From positions 1 through 10,368 of the forward strand of contig JAFAZB010000277.1 of assembly GCA_019240015.1 (NCBI GenBank): a stretch of DNA of 10,368 nucleotides. Direction: 5' to 3'. Made by a program: the position numbers and the translations under genes. The first letter of the stretch is position 1; every line of letters starts with the position of its first letter. Positions 1-5,238 of this stretch are shown piece by piece. This DNA comes from Solirubrobacterales bacterium. GTDB lineage: Bacteria; Actinomycetota; Thermoleophilia; Solirubrobacterales; Solirubrobacteraceae. The notes below the pieces were generated by a model. The model did not search any database. It was not told the DNA's origin and saw only the letters and a list, made by a program, of their open reading frames with translations.

Positions 1-39
1 CATCACACGCTCGCGCCGGATCCTGTGATCCCCACCACC

Positions 40-52
40 AAGGAGGTGATCC
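40..52 (+). promoter_or_regulatory. Extended Shine-Dalgarno sequence, 13-nt match to the 16S 3' end
   Basis: The sequence AAGGAGGTGATCC is complementary over all 13 bases to the conserved bacterial 16S rRNA 3' end (GGATCACCTCCTT). Its GGAGG core (42-46) stands 9 nt before the ATG at 56. This fixes the start of the small exported peptide and implies very strong ribosome recruitment. The other start sites in the window have shorter Shine-Dalgarno sequences or none. Confidence 0.85.
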
Positions 53-55
53 GAA

Positions 56-283
56 ATGAAGCACAGGCTGAGACCGCTGCTGGTGACACTCGCCGTCACC
101 GGCGCCCTCGCGGGCGGCGGCGCCGCGATCGCAAGCGCGGCCAGCTCGACCGGCTCGAGTGGTTCGACCAGCTCGACTGGCTCGGGCGCCGCGACCAGCA
201 CCACCAGCCGGACCGCACCGCCGAGCCACGGCAATGCCCCGGGCGGGGCACGCAGTGCTGGGCACAACTGCCCCAACATGTAG
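56..283 (+). CDS. Small exported Ser/Thr/Gly-rich peptide with a single C-terminal Cys
   Basis: This 75-residue protein has a clear Sec signal peptide. A basic start (MKHRLR) is followed by a hydrophobic stretch at about residues 7-25 and an A-S-A site, so cleavage is likely after residue 28. The mature part, about 47 residues, is low-complexity Ser/Thr/Gly, then Pro/Gly/Ala, and ends in GHNCPNM with the only cysteine at residue 72. I cannot assign a function. The unpaired Cys near the end could form an intermolecular disulphide or bind something, but that is inference. There is no lipobox, because the Cys is far from the signal peptide. The start is set by a perfect Shine-Dalgarno. The gene stands alone, converges on the dehydrogenase at 344-1450, and is followed by a strong hairpin at 311-338. 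The overlapping frame beginning at 25 lacks these features and is a shadow. Confidence 0.75.
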   Translation: MKHRLRPLLVTLAVTGALAGGGAAIASAASSTGSSGSTSSTGSGAATSTTSRTAPPSHGNAPGGARSAGHNCPNM

Positions 284-310
284 GCCGCTCCCACTCTCCC
301 GGCAGCGGCG

Positions 311-338
311 CTCGACCGGCTCTCCGGAGCCGGTCGAG
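311..338. terminator. Hairpin between convergent genes, probable bidirectional terminator
   Basis: CTCGACCGGCT (311-321) is perfectly complementary to AGCCGGTCGAG (328-338). One further C-G pair (322/327) closes a TCCG tetraloop, giving a 12-bp stem. C(UCCG)G belongs to the exceptionally stable UNCG loop class. It lies 27 bases after the peptide stop and 5 bases beyond the dehydrogenase stop, so it can serve both strands. No U-tract follows on either strand, which is common in GC-rich actinobacteria. Termination is therefore likely but not certain. Confidence 0.6.
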
Positions 339-343
339 TCGCG

Positions 344-1450
344 TCAGTCGAACGTGATCACGCTGCGAATCCCGTCCTGGCGTTCCATCAGCTCAAAGCC
401 GCGATTGACCTCGTCCAGCCCGATCCGGTGGGAGATGAACGGATCGACGTCGAGCCTCCCACCGAGGTAGAGCTGCACCAGCTCCGGGACTTGGTCGCGT
501 CCCTTGACGCCGCCGAACGACGAGCCACAGACCCGCCTGCCGGTGATCAGCAGCCGCGGCACGACCTCGAGCGTCTCGCCCTTGCCCGCCACGCCCACGA
601 CCGTGCACAATCCCCAGCCCATCCGCGCCGCCTCCACGGCCTGGCGCATCACCGACACCAGCCCGGTCGCCTCGAACGTGTAATCGGCGCCGAATCCCCC
701 GGTCTCCGTGAGTATCCGCTGCACCGTGTCGGGTCCCGCGATCCAGGCGTCGGTTGCGCCCTGGCCCCGCGCCAGCTCGAGTCGGCGCTGCGACAGATCG
801 ACGGCGATGATCCGATCCGCGCCCTGCAGGCGGCAGCCCGCGACCGCGCCAAGCCCCACCATCCCGGCGCCGAACACCACGCAGGTCGATCCGGCCTGCA
901 CCTTGGCGGTGTTGATCGCCGCGCCCAAGCCGGTTGACAGCCCGCATGCAAACAGGCACGCCCGCTCGGGGTCCGCCTCGGGTGAGATGCGCGCCAGCGC
1001 GATCTCCGGCATCACCGTGTACTCCGCGAACGTGCTGGTCCCCATGAAGTGCCGGATCGGCTCGCCGGCACGGGACAGGCGCGTCGTCCCGTCCGGTAGG
1101 TAGCCCTTGTTCTGCTGCTCGCGGATCGCGAGGCAGAGGTTCGTGTCGGGGCTCGCGCAGTGGACGCACTCGCGGCACTGGGGCGAGAACAGCGTCACCA
1201 CTTGATCACCGGGGACGACGCTCGCGACGCCCTCGCCGACGCGCTCCACCACCCCGGCACCCTCGTGACCGAGGACGGTCGGCGCGTACCCGGATGGGTC
1301 GGCCCCCGACGCCGTGTAGAGATCGGTATGGCATACCCCGCACGCCCGCAGGCGGACCAGCACCTCGCCGGCGCGCGGCTCGCCGAGCTCGACCTCGGTG
1401 ACGTTCAGCGGCTGACCGAACTGCTCGAGCACCGCCGCCCGGATGTTCAC
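344..1450 (-). CDS. Zinc-dependent class III-type alcohol dehydrogenase (S-(hydroxymethyl)thiol dehydrogenase-like)
   Basis: The protein has 368 residues, close to the usual 369-373 of class III ADH/FrmA. Catalytic zinc ligands are C40, H62 (in GHEGAG, with E63) and C169. Structural zinc ligands are C92, C95, C98 and C106. The Rossmann motif GAGMVG is at 194-199, and D218 at the end of the second strand points to NAD rather than NADP. Class III-like stretches include SGADP (48-52), PDGTTR (119-124) and FGGVKGR near the C-terminus. Such enzymes oxidise formaldehyde-thiol adducts and reduce S-nitrosothiols in the cytosol. R110 matches the arginine that holds the glutathione carboxylate in human class III ADH. 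The position of human Glu57, recalled from the family, is Ser53 here. Most actinobacteria lack glutathione, so the natural thiol is uncertain, and another long-chain alcohol or aldehyde activity is possible. The GTG start is chosen because GAGAGGAG lies 7 nt upstream. Confidence 0.88.
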   Translation of the reverse strand: MNIRAAVLEQFGQPLNVTEVELGEPRAGEVLVRLRACGVCHTDLYTASGADPSGYAPTVLGHEGAGVVERVGEGVASVVPGDQVVTLFSPQCRECVHCASPDTNLCLAIREQQNKGYLPDGTTRLSRAGEPIRHFMGTSTFAEYTVMPEIALARISPEADPERACLFACGLSTGLGAAINTAKVQAGSTCVVFGAGMVGLGAVAGCRLQGADRIIAVDLSQRRLELARGQGATDAWIAGPDTVQRILTETGGFGADYTFEATGLVSVMRQAVEAARMGWGLCTVVGVAGKGETLEVVPRLLITGRRVCGSSFGGVKGRDQVPELVQLYLGGRLDVDPFISHRIGLDEVNRGFELMERQDGIRSVITFD

Positions 1451-1457
1451 GTAAGTG

Positions 1458-1465
1458 CTCCTCTC
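1458..1465 (-). promoter_or_regulatory. Ribosome binding site of the alcohol dehydrogenase
   Basis: On the minus strand GAGAGGAG ends 7 nt before the GTG start at 1450. It decides the start codon, since no ATG is nearby in frame. Confidence 0.7.
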
Positions 1466-1492
1466 ATCTCGCTGGGCTCGCCAGGCGCGGGC

Positions 1493-1498
1493 TAGAGT
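1493..1498 (+). promoter_or_regulatory. -10-like box for a leaderless transcript of the MFS exporter
   Basis: TAGAGT matches TANNNT and ends 7 nt before the ATG at 1506, so transcription would begin at or next to the start codon. No Shine-Dalgarno precedes this ATG, and no convincing -35 was found. On the opposite strand a TACTCT box (1494-1499) overlaps it and could serve the divergent dehydrogenase, so the two promoters may exclude each other. That last point is inference. Confidence 0.5.
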
Positions 1499-1505
1499 AG
1501 CCGGA

Positions 1506-3227
1506 ATGCCTGCGCGCGCGGAGGGCGACTCCTACAAGTGGATCGCGCTCTCCAACACGACGCTCGGGGTACTGCTGGCGACGCTCGACGCCTCGATCAC
1601 CCTGATCGCGATGCCGGACATCTTTCGCGGCATCCACCTCGATCCGCTGGTTCCTGCGAACAGCTTCTACCTGCTGTGGATGATCCTCGGCTTCCTGGTC
1701 GTTTCCAGCGTGCTGATCGTCAGCCTCGGGCGGCTGGGCGACATGTTCGGGCGGGTGCGGATGTACAACCTGGGGTTCGTCATCTACACGGTCGCCTCGC
1801 TGTTGCTGAGCGTCGACTGGCTGACCGGGCGGGCGGGGGCCACGTTCCTGATCGTGTTCCGCGTGGTGCAGGGAATCGGAGCCGCGTTCCTGCTCGCCAA
1901 CGCCGCGGCGATCATCACCGACGCGTTCCCCGCGCACCAGCGCGGGATGGCGCTCGGTATCAACAACATCGTCGGCGTCAGCGGGATGTTCGTCGGGCTG
2001 GTGCTGGGCGGCGTGCTGGCCCCGATCAACTGGCGACTGGTGTTTCTGATCTCGGTGCCGGTCGGCCTGTTCGGCACGGTGTGGGCGTATCTGAAGCTGG
2101 AGGAACGCTCGCGGCCCACGCGCGCGCGGGTCGATTGGCCGGGCAATCTGACGTTCGCGCTGGGACTGATCCTGCTAATGGTGTCGGTGACCTATGGGAT
2201 CCGTCCCTACGGGCACGCCTCCACGGGCTGGGCTAGCCCACGGGTGCTCGCCTTGCTGGCCGGCGGCGCCTGCTCGCTGGTGGCGTTCACGGTGATCGAG
2301 CGGCGCGTGGCCAATCCGATGTTCCGCCTGCCGCTGTTTCGGATCCGGGCGTTCACGTTCGGCACCCTGTCGACCTTCCTCTCGGCGGTCGCGCGGGGCG
2401 GCTTGATGTTCATGCTGATCATCTGGCTACAGGGGATCTGGCTCCCGCAGCACGGCTACGACTTCTCGCAGACCCCCCTGTGGGCCGGGATCTACATGCT
2501 GCCGCTGACGTTCGGGATGCTGCTGGCGGGCCCCACTTCCGGCTATCTGTCCGATCGCTTCGGCGCGCGGCCGTTTTCCACCGGGGGGATGCTCGGCGCC
2601 GCGCTCAGCTTCGTGTTGCTCGGCGCGCTGCCGACGGACTTCCCCTACCCGTTGTTCGCGCTGGTGCTGTTCATGAACGGCGTCTCGATGGGGATGTTCG
2701 CGTCCCCCAACCGTGCGGCGGTGATGAACAGCCTGCCCCGGGCCGACCGCGGGGCCGGGGGAGGCATGAACCAGACCTTTCAGAACTCGGCCCAGGTGCT
2801 CTCGGTCGGCATCTTCTTCACGCTGATGATCATCGGGCTGGCCGCCGAGCTGCCGCACGCGATGGTCACCGGCCTGGAAGCTCATGGCGTGGCCCGCGGC
2901 GCGGCCGTGCACGCCGCGCACCAGCCGCCGGTCTCGATCCTGTTCGCGGCATTCCTGGGCTATAACCCGATCCAGCACCTGGTCGGGAGCGCGGCCCTCG
3001 GCCACCTTCCCGGGTCAACCTACGCGCTGCTGACCGGACGCAACTTCTTCCCCCATCTGATCTCGGCGCCATTTCGCAACGGCCTGCACGAGGCGTTCGC
3101 GTTCGCGTTCGTGGCCTGCCTGGTGGCGGCTACCGCTTCGTTCGCCCGCGGCAGGCGGTACGTCGACCTGGGGCCGGCCGAGCTCGACCGCGAGCCCGAG
3201 CCGGCCGCGGTCGGTTCACGCGGCTGA
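1506..3227 (+). CDS. DHA2-type MFS multidrug exporter (14 membrane helices)
   Basis: This 573-residue inner-membrane transporter probably exports drugs or other small molecules by proton antiport. Helix 1 carries ATLDASITLIAMPDI (25-39), the typical DHA2 opening. Motif A, LGRLGDMFGR, is at 74-83 in the loop after helix 2. The antiporter region (motif C) is VSGMFVGLVLGG at 158-169, followed by INWRLVFLISVPVG (174-187). An MFS second-half loop, SDRFGAR, is at 349-355. An unusually long segment of about 80 residues (449-527) separates the penultimate and last helices; the last is near 529-547. The C-terminus is short and acidic/Pro-rich. The frame is open to a GTG at 1455, but the ATG at 1506 is preferred because the extra 17 residues are not membrane-like and a -10 box sits just before 1506. 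The gene diverges from the dehydrogenase and overlaps the next exporter tail-to-tail. Its substrate is unknown. Confidence 0.88.
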   Translation: MPARAEGDSYKWIALSNTTLGVLLATLDASITLIAMPDIFRGIHLDPLVPANSFYLLWMILGFLVVSSVLIVSLGRLGDMFGRVRMYNLGFVIYTVASLLLSVDWLTGRAGATFLIVFRVVQGIGAAFLLANAAAIITDAFPAHQRGMALGINNIVGVSGMFVGLVLGGVLAPINWRLVFLISVPVGLFGTVWAYLKLEERSRPTRARVDWPGNLTFALGLILLMVSVTYGIRPYGHASTGWASPRVLALLAGGACSLVAFTVIERRVANPMFRLPLFRIRAFTFGTLSTFLSAVARGGLMFMLIIWLQGIWLPQHGYDFSQTPLWAGIYMLPLTFGMLLAGPTSGYLSDRFGARPFSTGGMLGAALSFVLLGALPTDFPYPLFALVLFMNGVSMGMFASPNRAAVMNSLPRADRGAGGGMNQTFQNSAQVLSVGIFFTLMIIGLAAELPHAMVTGLEAHGVARGAAVHAAHQPPVSILFAAFLGYNPIQHLVGSAALGHLPGSTYALLTGRNFFPHLISAPFRNGLHEAFAFAFVACLVAATASFARGRRYVDLGPAELDREPEPAAVGSRG

Positions 3228-4631
3228 GGTGCCCGCCGCCTCGGGGGCCGCACGCACCGGCGCCGGGGCGGGTTCGGCTGACCCGATCGACACCGGCCCC
3301 ACCGCGAGCAGCGCGGCGCCGGCGCACAGCGCAGCGGTGACGATGAACGTCCAGCCGCTGCGAAACGCGGCCACCGCGCTGCCCGACGGCTGGCCGACGA
3401 TCGCCACCAGGATCGCCACGCCCAGCGCCGAGCCGAGCTGCCGTGACATCCCGAGCACCGCGGTCCCGGTCGAGAAGCGGGCCGCGGGCAGCGGTCCGGT
3501 GGCGGCGGCGGACAGCGTCGGCAGCACCAGCCCCACGCCGGCGCCGCTCATCAGCTGCGCCGGAAGCAGCTCGCCGGCGTAGTCGGGGGAGGCACCGATG
3601 TGCGCCCGGAACCACAGTCCGCCGGCGGCGAACAGCAGCGCCCCGGCGGCGCCCACGAAGCGCTGGCCCAGTCGCTGTCCCAGCACACCCCCGGGGAACG
3701 CAAACATCGCTGCGGTCGCCGGCCCCGGCGCGATCTCGAGCCCCGCCCTCAGCACCGAGTGATGCCAGACGGTGGTCAGGAACAGCACGCTGCCCAGCAG
3801 CAGCGCGCCGAACGCGCAGAAGAACAGCAGCGCCCCGACGTTCGCCAGCGCGATCGCGCGGGTGCGGAGGATCACCGGCTCGATCAGCGGCGCCGGGTGC
3901 CTGGCGGAGCGGGCGGCAACGGCCAGCAGCAGCGCGGCAGCGCCGATCAGCAGGCCGAGCACGCGGCCACCGCCCCACCCCCAGGCGGGGCCCTGGACGA
4001 TCGCCAGCGTGAGCGCCGAGATGGCAACGCTGAACAGCGCGGCTCCCACGAGGTCGGGACGCTTCCCGGTTCCGTCCCGCAGCTCGCGCAGCAGTCCGGA
4101 GGCCGCGAGCAGCGCCGCGAGCCCGATCGGGACGTTGACGATGAACACCCAGCGCCACCCCGCCTGCACCAGCAGCCCGCCGATCGGCGGTCCGGCGGCC
4201 GCGGCGACGCCGCCCACCGCCGCCCAGATCCCGACCGCGGCGCCGCGGCGGTCCGTGGGGTACTCGGGCAGCAGCAGGCCGAGCGAGGTGGGAAGCATCA
4301 TCGCGGCGCCCGCCGCCTGCGCGATCCGGGCGCCAACGAGGACGAGCACCGACGGGGCCGCGGCGCACGCCGCCGACGCGCAGCTGAACAGCGCCAGCCC
4401 CGCCATGAAGCCACGCTTTCGCCCCGAGCGGTCGGCCCACCGCCCAGCGGGCACCAGCAATCCGGCGAACGCGATCCCGTAGGCGTTCAGCACCCACGAC
4501 AGGCCGGCGAGGCTCGTGCCGTGGAACTGCCGGCGGATGTCGGGGAAGGCGATGTTGACGATGAACAGGTCGAGCGAAGCCATGAAGACCCCGACCGACA
4601 CGGTGAGCGTGACCTTCGCGCGGCGAGACAA
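3216..4631 (-). CDS. DHA2-type MFS drug exporter, probable target of the divergent HxlR regulator
   Basis: This 471-residue membrane protein resembles EmrB/QacA drug:proton antiporters. Helix 1 contains MASLDLFIVNIAFPDI (17-32). Motif A, GRWADRSGRKRG, is at 63-74. Motif C, GGVAAAAGPPIGG, is at 140-152, followed by GWRWVFIVNVPIG (158-170). About 14 helices can be traced. The C-terminal ~24 residues are an Ala/Pro-rich tail. The start is taken as TTG at 4631, because GGAGGA sits 6 nt upstream and helix 1 begins soon after. A longer frame begins at TTG 4670, but that codon lies inside an operator at the expected transcription start and lacks a Shine-Dalgarno. The gene is divergent from the HxlR regulator, with promoter elements in a shared palindrome, so regulation by that protein is likely. 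Its 3' end overlaps the other exporter by 12 bp. The substrate is unknown. Confidence 0.88.
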   Translation of the reverse strand: MSRRAKVTLTVSVGVFMASLDLFIVNIAFPDIRRQFHGTSLAGLSWVLNAYGIAFAGLLVPAGRWADRSGRKRGFMAGLALFSCASAACAAAPSVLVLVGARIAQAAGAAMMLPTSLGLLLPEYPTDRRGAAVGIWAAVGGVAAAAGPPIGGLLVQAGWRWVFIVNVPIGLAALLAASGLLRELRDGTGKRPDLVGAALFSVAISALTLAIVQGPAWGWGGGRVLGLLIGAAALLLAVAARSARHPAPLIEPVILRTRAIALANVGALLFFCAFGALLLGSVLFLTTVWHHSVLRAGLEIAPGPATAAMFAFPGGVLGQRLGQRFVGAAGALLFAAGGLWFRAHIGASPDYAGELLPAQLMSGAGVGLVLPTLSAAATGPLPAARFSTGTAVLGMSRQLGSALGVAILVAIVGQPSGSAVAAFRSGWTFIVTAALCAGAALLAVGPVSIGSAEPAPAPVRAAPEAAGTSAA

Positions 4632-4637
4632 GGAGCG

Positions 4638-4643
4638 TCCTCC
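4638..4643 (-). promoter_or_regulatory. Ribosome binding site that fixes the TTG start of the exporter
   Basis: GGAGGA on the minus strand lies 6 nt before TTG 4631. This favours that TTG over the upstream in-frame TTG at 4670 and leaves a leader of roughly 36 nt that includes part of the operator at 4655-4673. Confidence 0.75.
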
Positions 4644-4654
4644 GATCAGACCTT

Positions 4655-4673
4655 GGGTTGCATCACGCAACGC
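4655..4673. promoter_or_regulatory. Secondary operator, imperfect palindrome
   Basis: GGGTTGCAT-C-ACGCAACGC is a degenerate copy of the perfect palindrome at 4687-4705; its arms pair at 7 of 9 positions. The centres of the two sites (4664 and 4696) are 32 bp apart, about three helical turns, so dimers on both sites would lie on one face of the DNA. It covers the predicted start of the exporter transcript. It is probably bound by the HxlR protein (inference). Confidence 0.65.
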
Positions 4674-4702
4674 ACTCTAGCCGAGAGGGTTGCATGATGC
4701 AA
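4674..4702 (-). promoter_or_regulatory. Promoter of the exporter gene
   Basis: On the minus strand a -35-like TTGCAT (4702-4697) is followed after exactly 17 bp by a -10-like TAGAGT (4679-4674). The -35 lies in the right arm of the main palindrome, and the predicted start falls in the secondary operator. Bound repressor would therefore block both. Confidence 0.6.
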
Positions 4703-4705
4703 CCC
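4687..4705. promoter_or_regulatory. Main operator, perfect 19-bp palindrome
   Basis: GGGTTGCATGATGCAACCC has 9-bp perfect arms around a single central base. It lies midway between two divergent starts, and its arms contain the -35 hexamers of both promoters. The neighbouring HxlR-family gene is the obvious candidate for its binding protein, which would give autorepression and control of the exporter together. Confidence 0.75.
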
Positions 4706-4718
4706 AAGCGGCTAGACT
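4690..4718 (+). promoter_or_regulatory. Promoter of the HxlR regulator (leaderless)
   Basis: TTGCAT (4690-4695) and TAGACT (4713-4718) are separated by exactly 17 bp. The -10 ends 6 nt before the ATG at 4725 and there is no Shine-Dalgarno, so the transcript probably starts at or beside the A of ATG. The arrangement mirrors the exporter promoter on the other strand. Confidence 0.6.
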
Positions 4719-4724
4719 GGGCGC

Positions 4725-5210
4725 ATGCTGCACTCGGACTACCGCGAGCAGAACTGCTCGATCGCGCGCACACTGGAGCTGATCGGCGAGCGCTGGACGA
4801 TCCTGGTGCTCCGTGAGGCGTTTCTTGGCACGCGCCGCTTCGATGAGATCCAGGCCAACTTGGGGATCGCCCGCAACGTGCTCCAGACTCGGCTGCGGCG
4901 CCTTCTGGACGCCGGGATCATGCGGCGCGAGCTCTACCAGGACCGCCCGCCCCGCTACGAGTATCGCCTCACCGCAAAGGGCGTCGATCTGTGGCCGGTG
5001 ATCGTCTCGCTGCTCAACTGGGGCGACCGCCACGCGGCACCGAACGGGCCACCGGTCGTGCTCGAGCACAAGGGCTGCGGCGGGGCGCTCGACGACCGCC
5101 GCCGCTGCACGCGTTGCGGCGCCGACCTCGAGGCGTGGGAGGTCTCAGCGCTCGCCGGGCCGGGCGCGCTCGATTCCCGCTCTCGCCGCCTCGCCCCGGC
5201 CGCTGGCTGA
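4725..5210 (+). CDS. HxlR-family winged-helix transcriptional regulator with C-terminal zinc-ribbon-like tail
   Basis: This 161-residue DNA-binding protein has the HxlR signature: NCSIARTLELIGERWTILVL (10-29), the recognition-helix region RRFDEIQANLGIARNVLQTRL (37-57), and the wing RPPRYEYRLTAKG (74-86). HxlR proteins bind palindromes as dimers. C11 sits where redox-sensing members such as YodB and HypR carry a reactive cysteine, so oxidant or electrophile sensing is possible but unproven. After about residue 110 there is an extension with H115, C118, C128 and C131, spaced like a small zinc ribbon. The last ~20 residues are basic and Ala-rich. The ATG start fits the -10 box 6 nt upstream. The gene diverges from the exporter at 3216-4631 across a palindromic operator and converges on the GH15 gene with a 15-nt gap. 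Confidence 0.88.
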   Translation: MLHSDYREQNCSIARTLELIGERWTILVLREAFLGTRRFDEIQANLGIARNVLQTRLRRLLDAGIMRRELYQDRPPRYEYRLTAKGVDLWPVIVSLLNWGDRHAAPNGPPVVLEHKGCGGALDDRRRCTRCGADLEAWEVSALAGPGALDSRSRRLAPAAG

Positions 5211-5238
5211 CGCCGGTCGGCCCGCTCAGCGGTCAGCC
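5205..5238. terminator. Weak hairpin between convergent genes, possible terminator
   Basis: GGCTGAC (5205-5211) is complementary to GTCAGCC (5232-5238), with a 20-nt loop that has a small CCGC/GCGG stem competing with it. It spans the stop of the HxlR gene and the end of the GH15 gene. There is no U-tract, and the long loop makes it uncertain. Confidence 0.3.

Noticed and set aside
25..357. Open frame of about 110 residues overlapping the small exported peptide
   Set aside because: It is Arg/His/Pro-rich shadow sequence starting upstream of the perfect Shine-Dalgarno. The 75-residue frame has a signal peptide and correct spacing.
1471..1485. CTGG-N5-CCAG inverted repeat between the dehydrogenase and exporter genes
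   Set aside because: The arms are only 4-5 bp, expected by chance in GC-rich DNA. No regulator gene is adjacent.
3196..3240. Candidate hairpins at the convergent ends of the two exporters
   Set aside because: The best stems are 5 bp with long loops and overlap both coding ends, too weak to call a terminator.
3130..4497. Long open frames (over 300 residues) on both strands across the exporter at 3216-4631
   Set aside because: They are Arg/Ala/Pro/Gln-rich shadows produced by high GC content, without domains or starts. The exporter frame has motifs A and C and clear helices.
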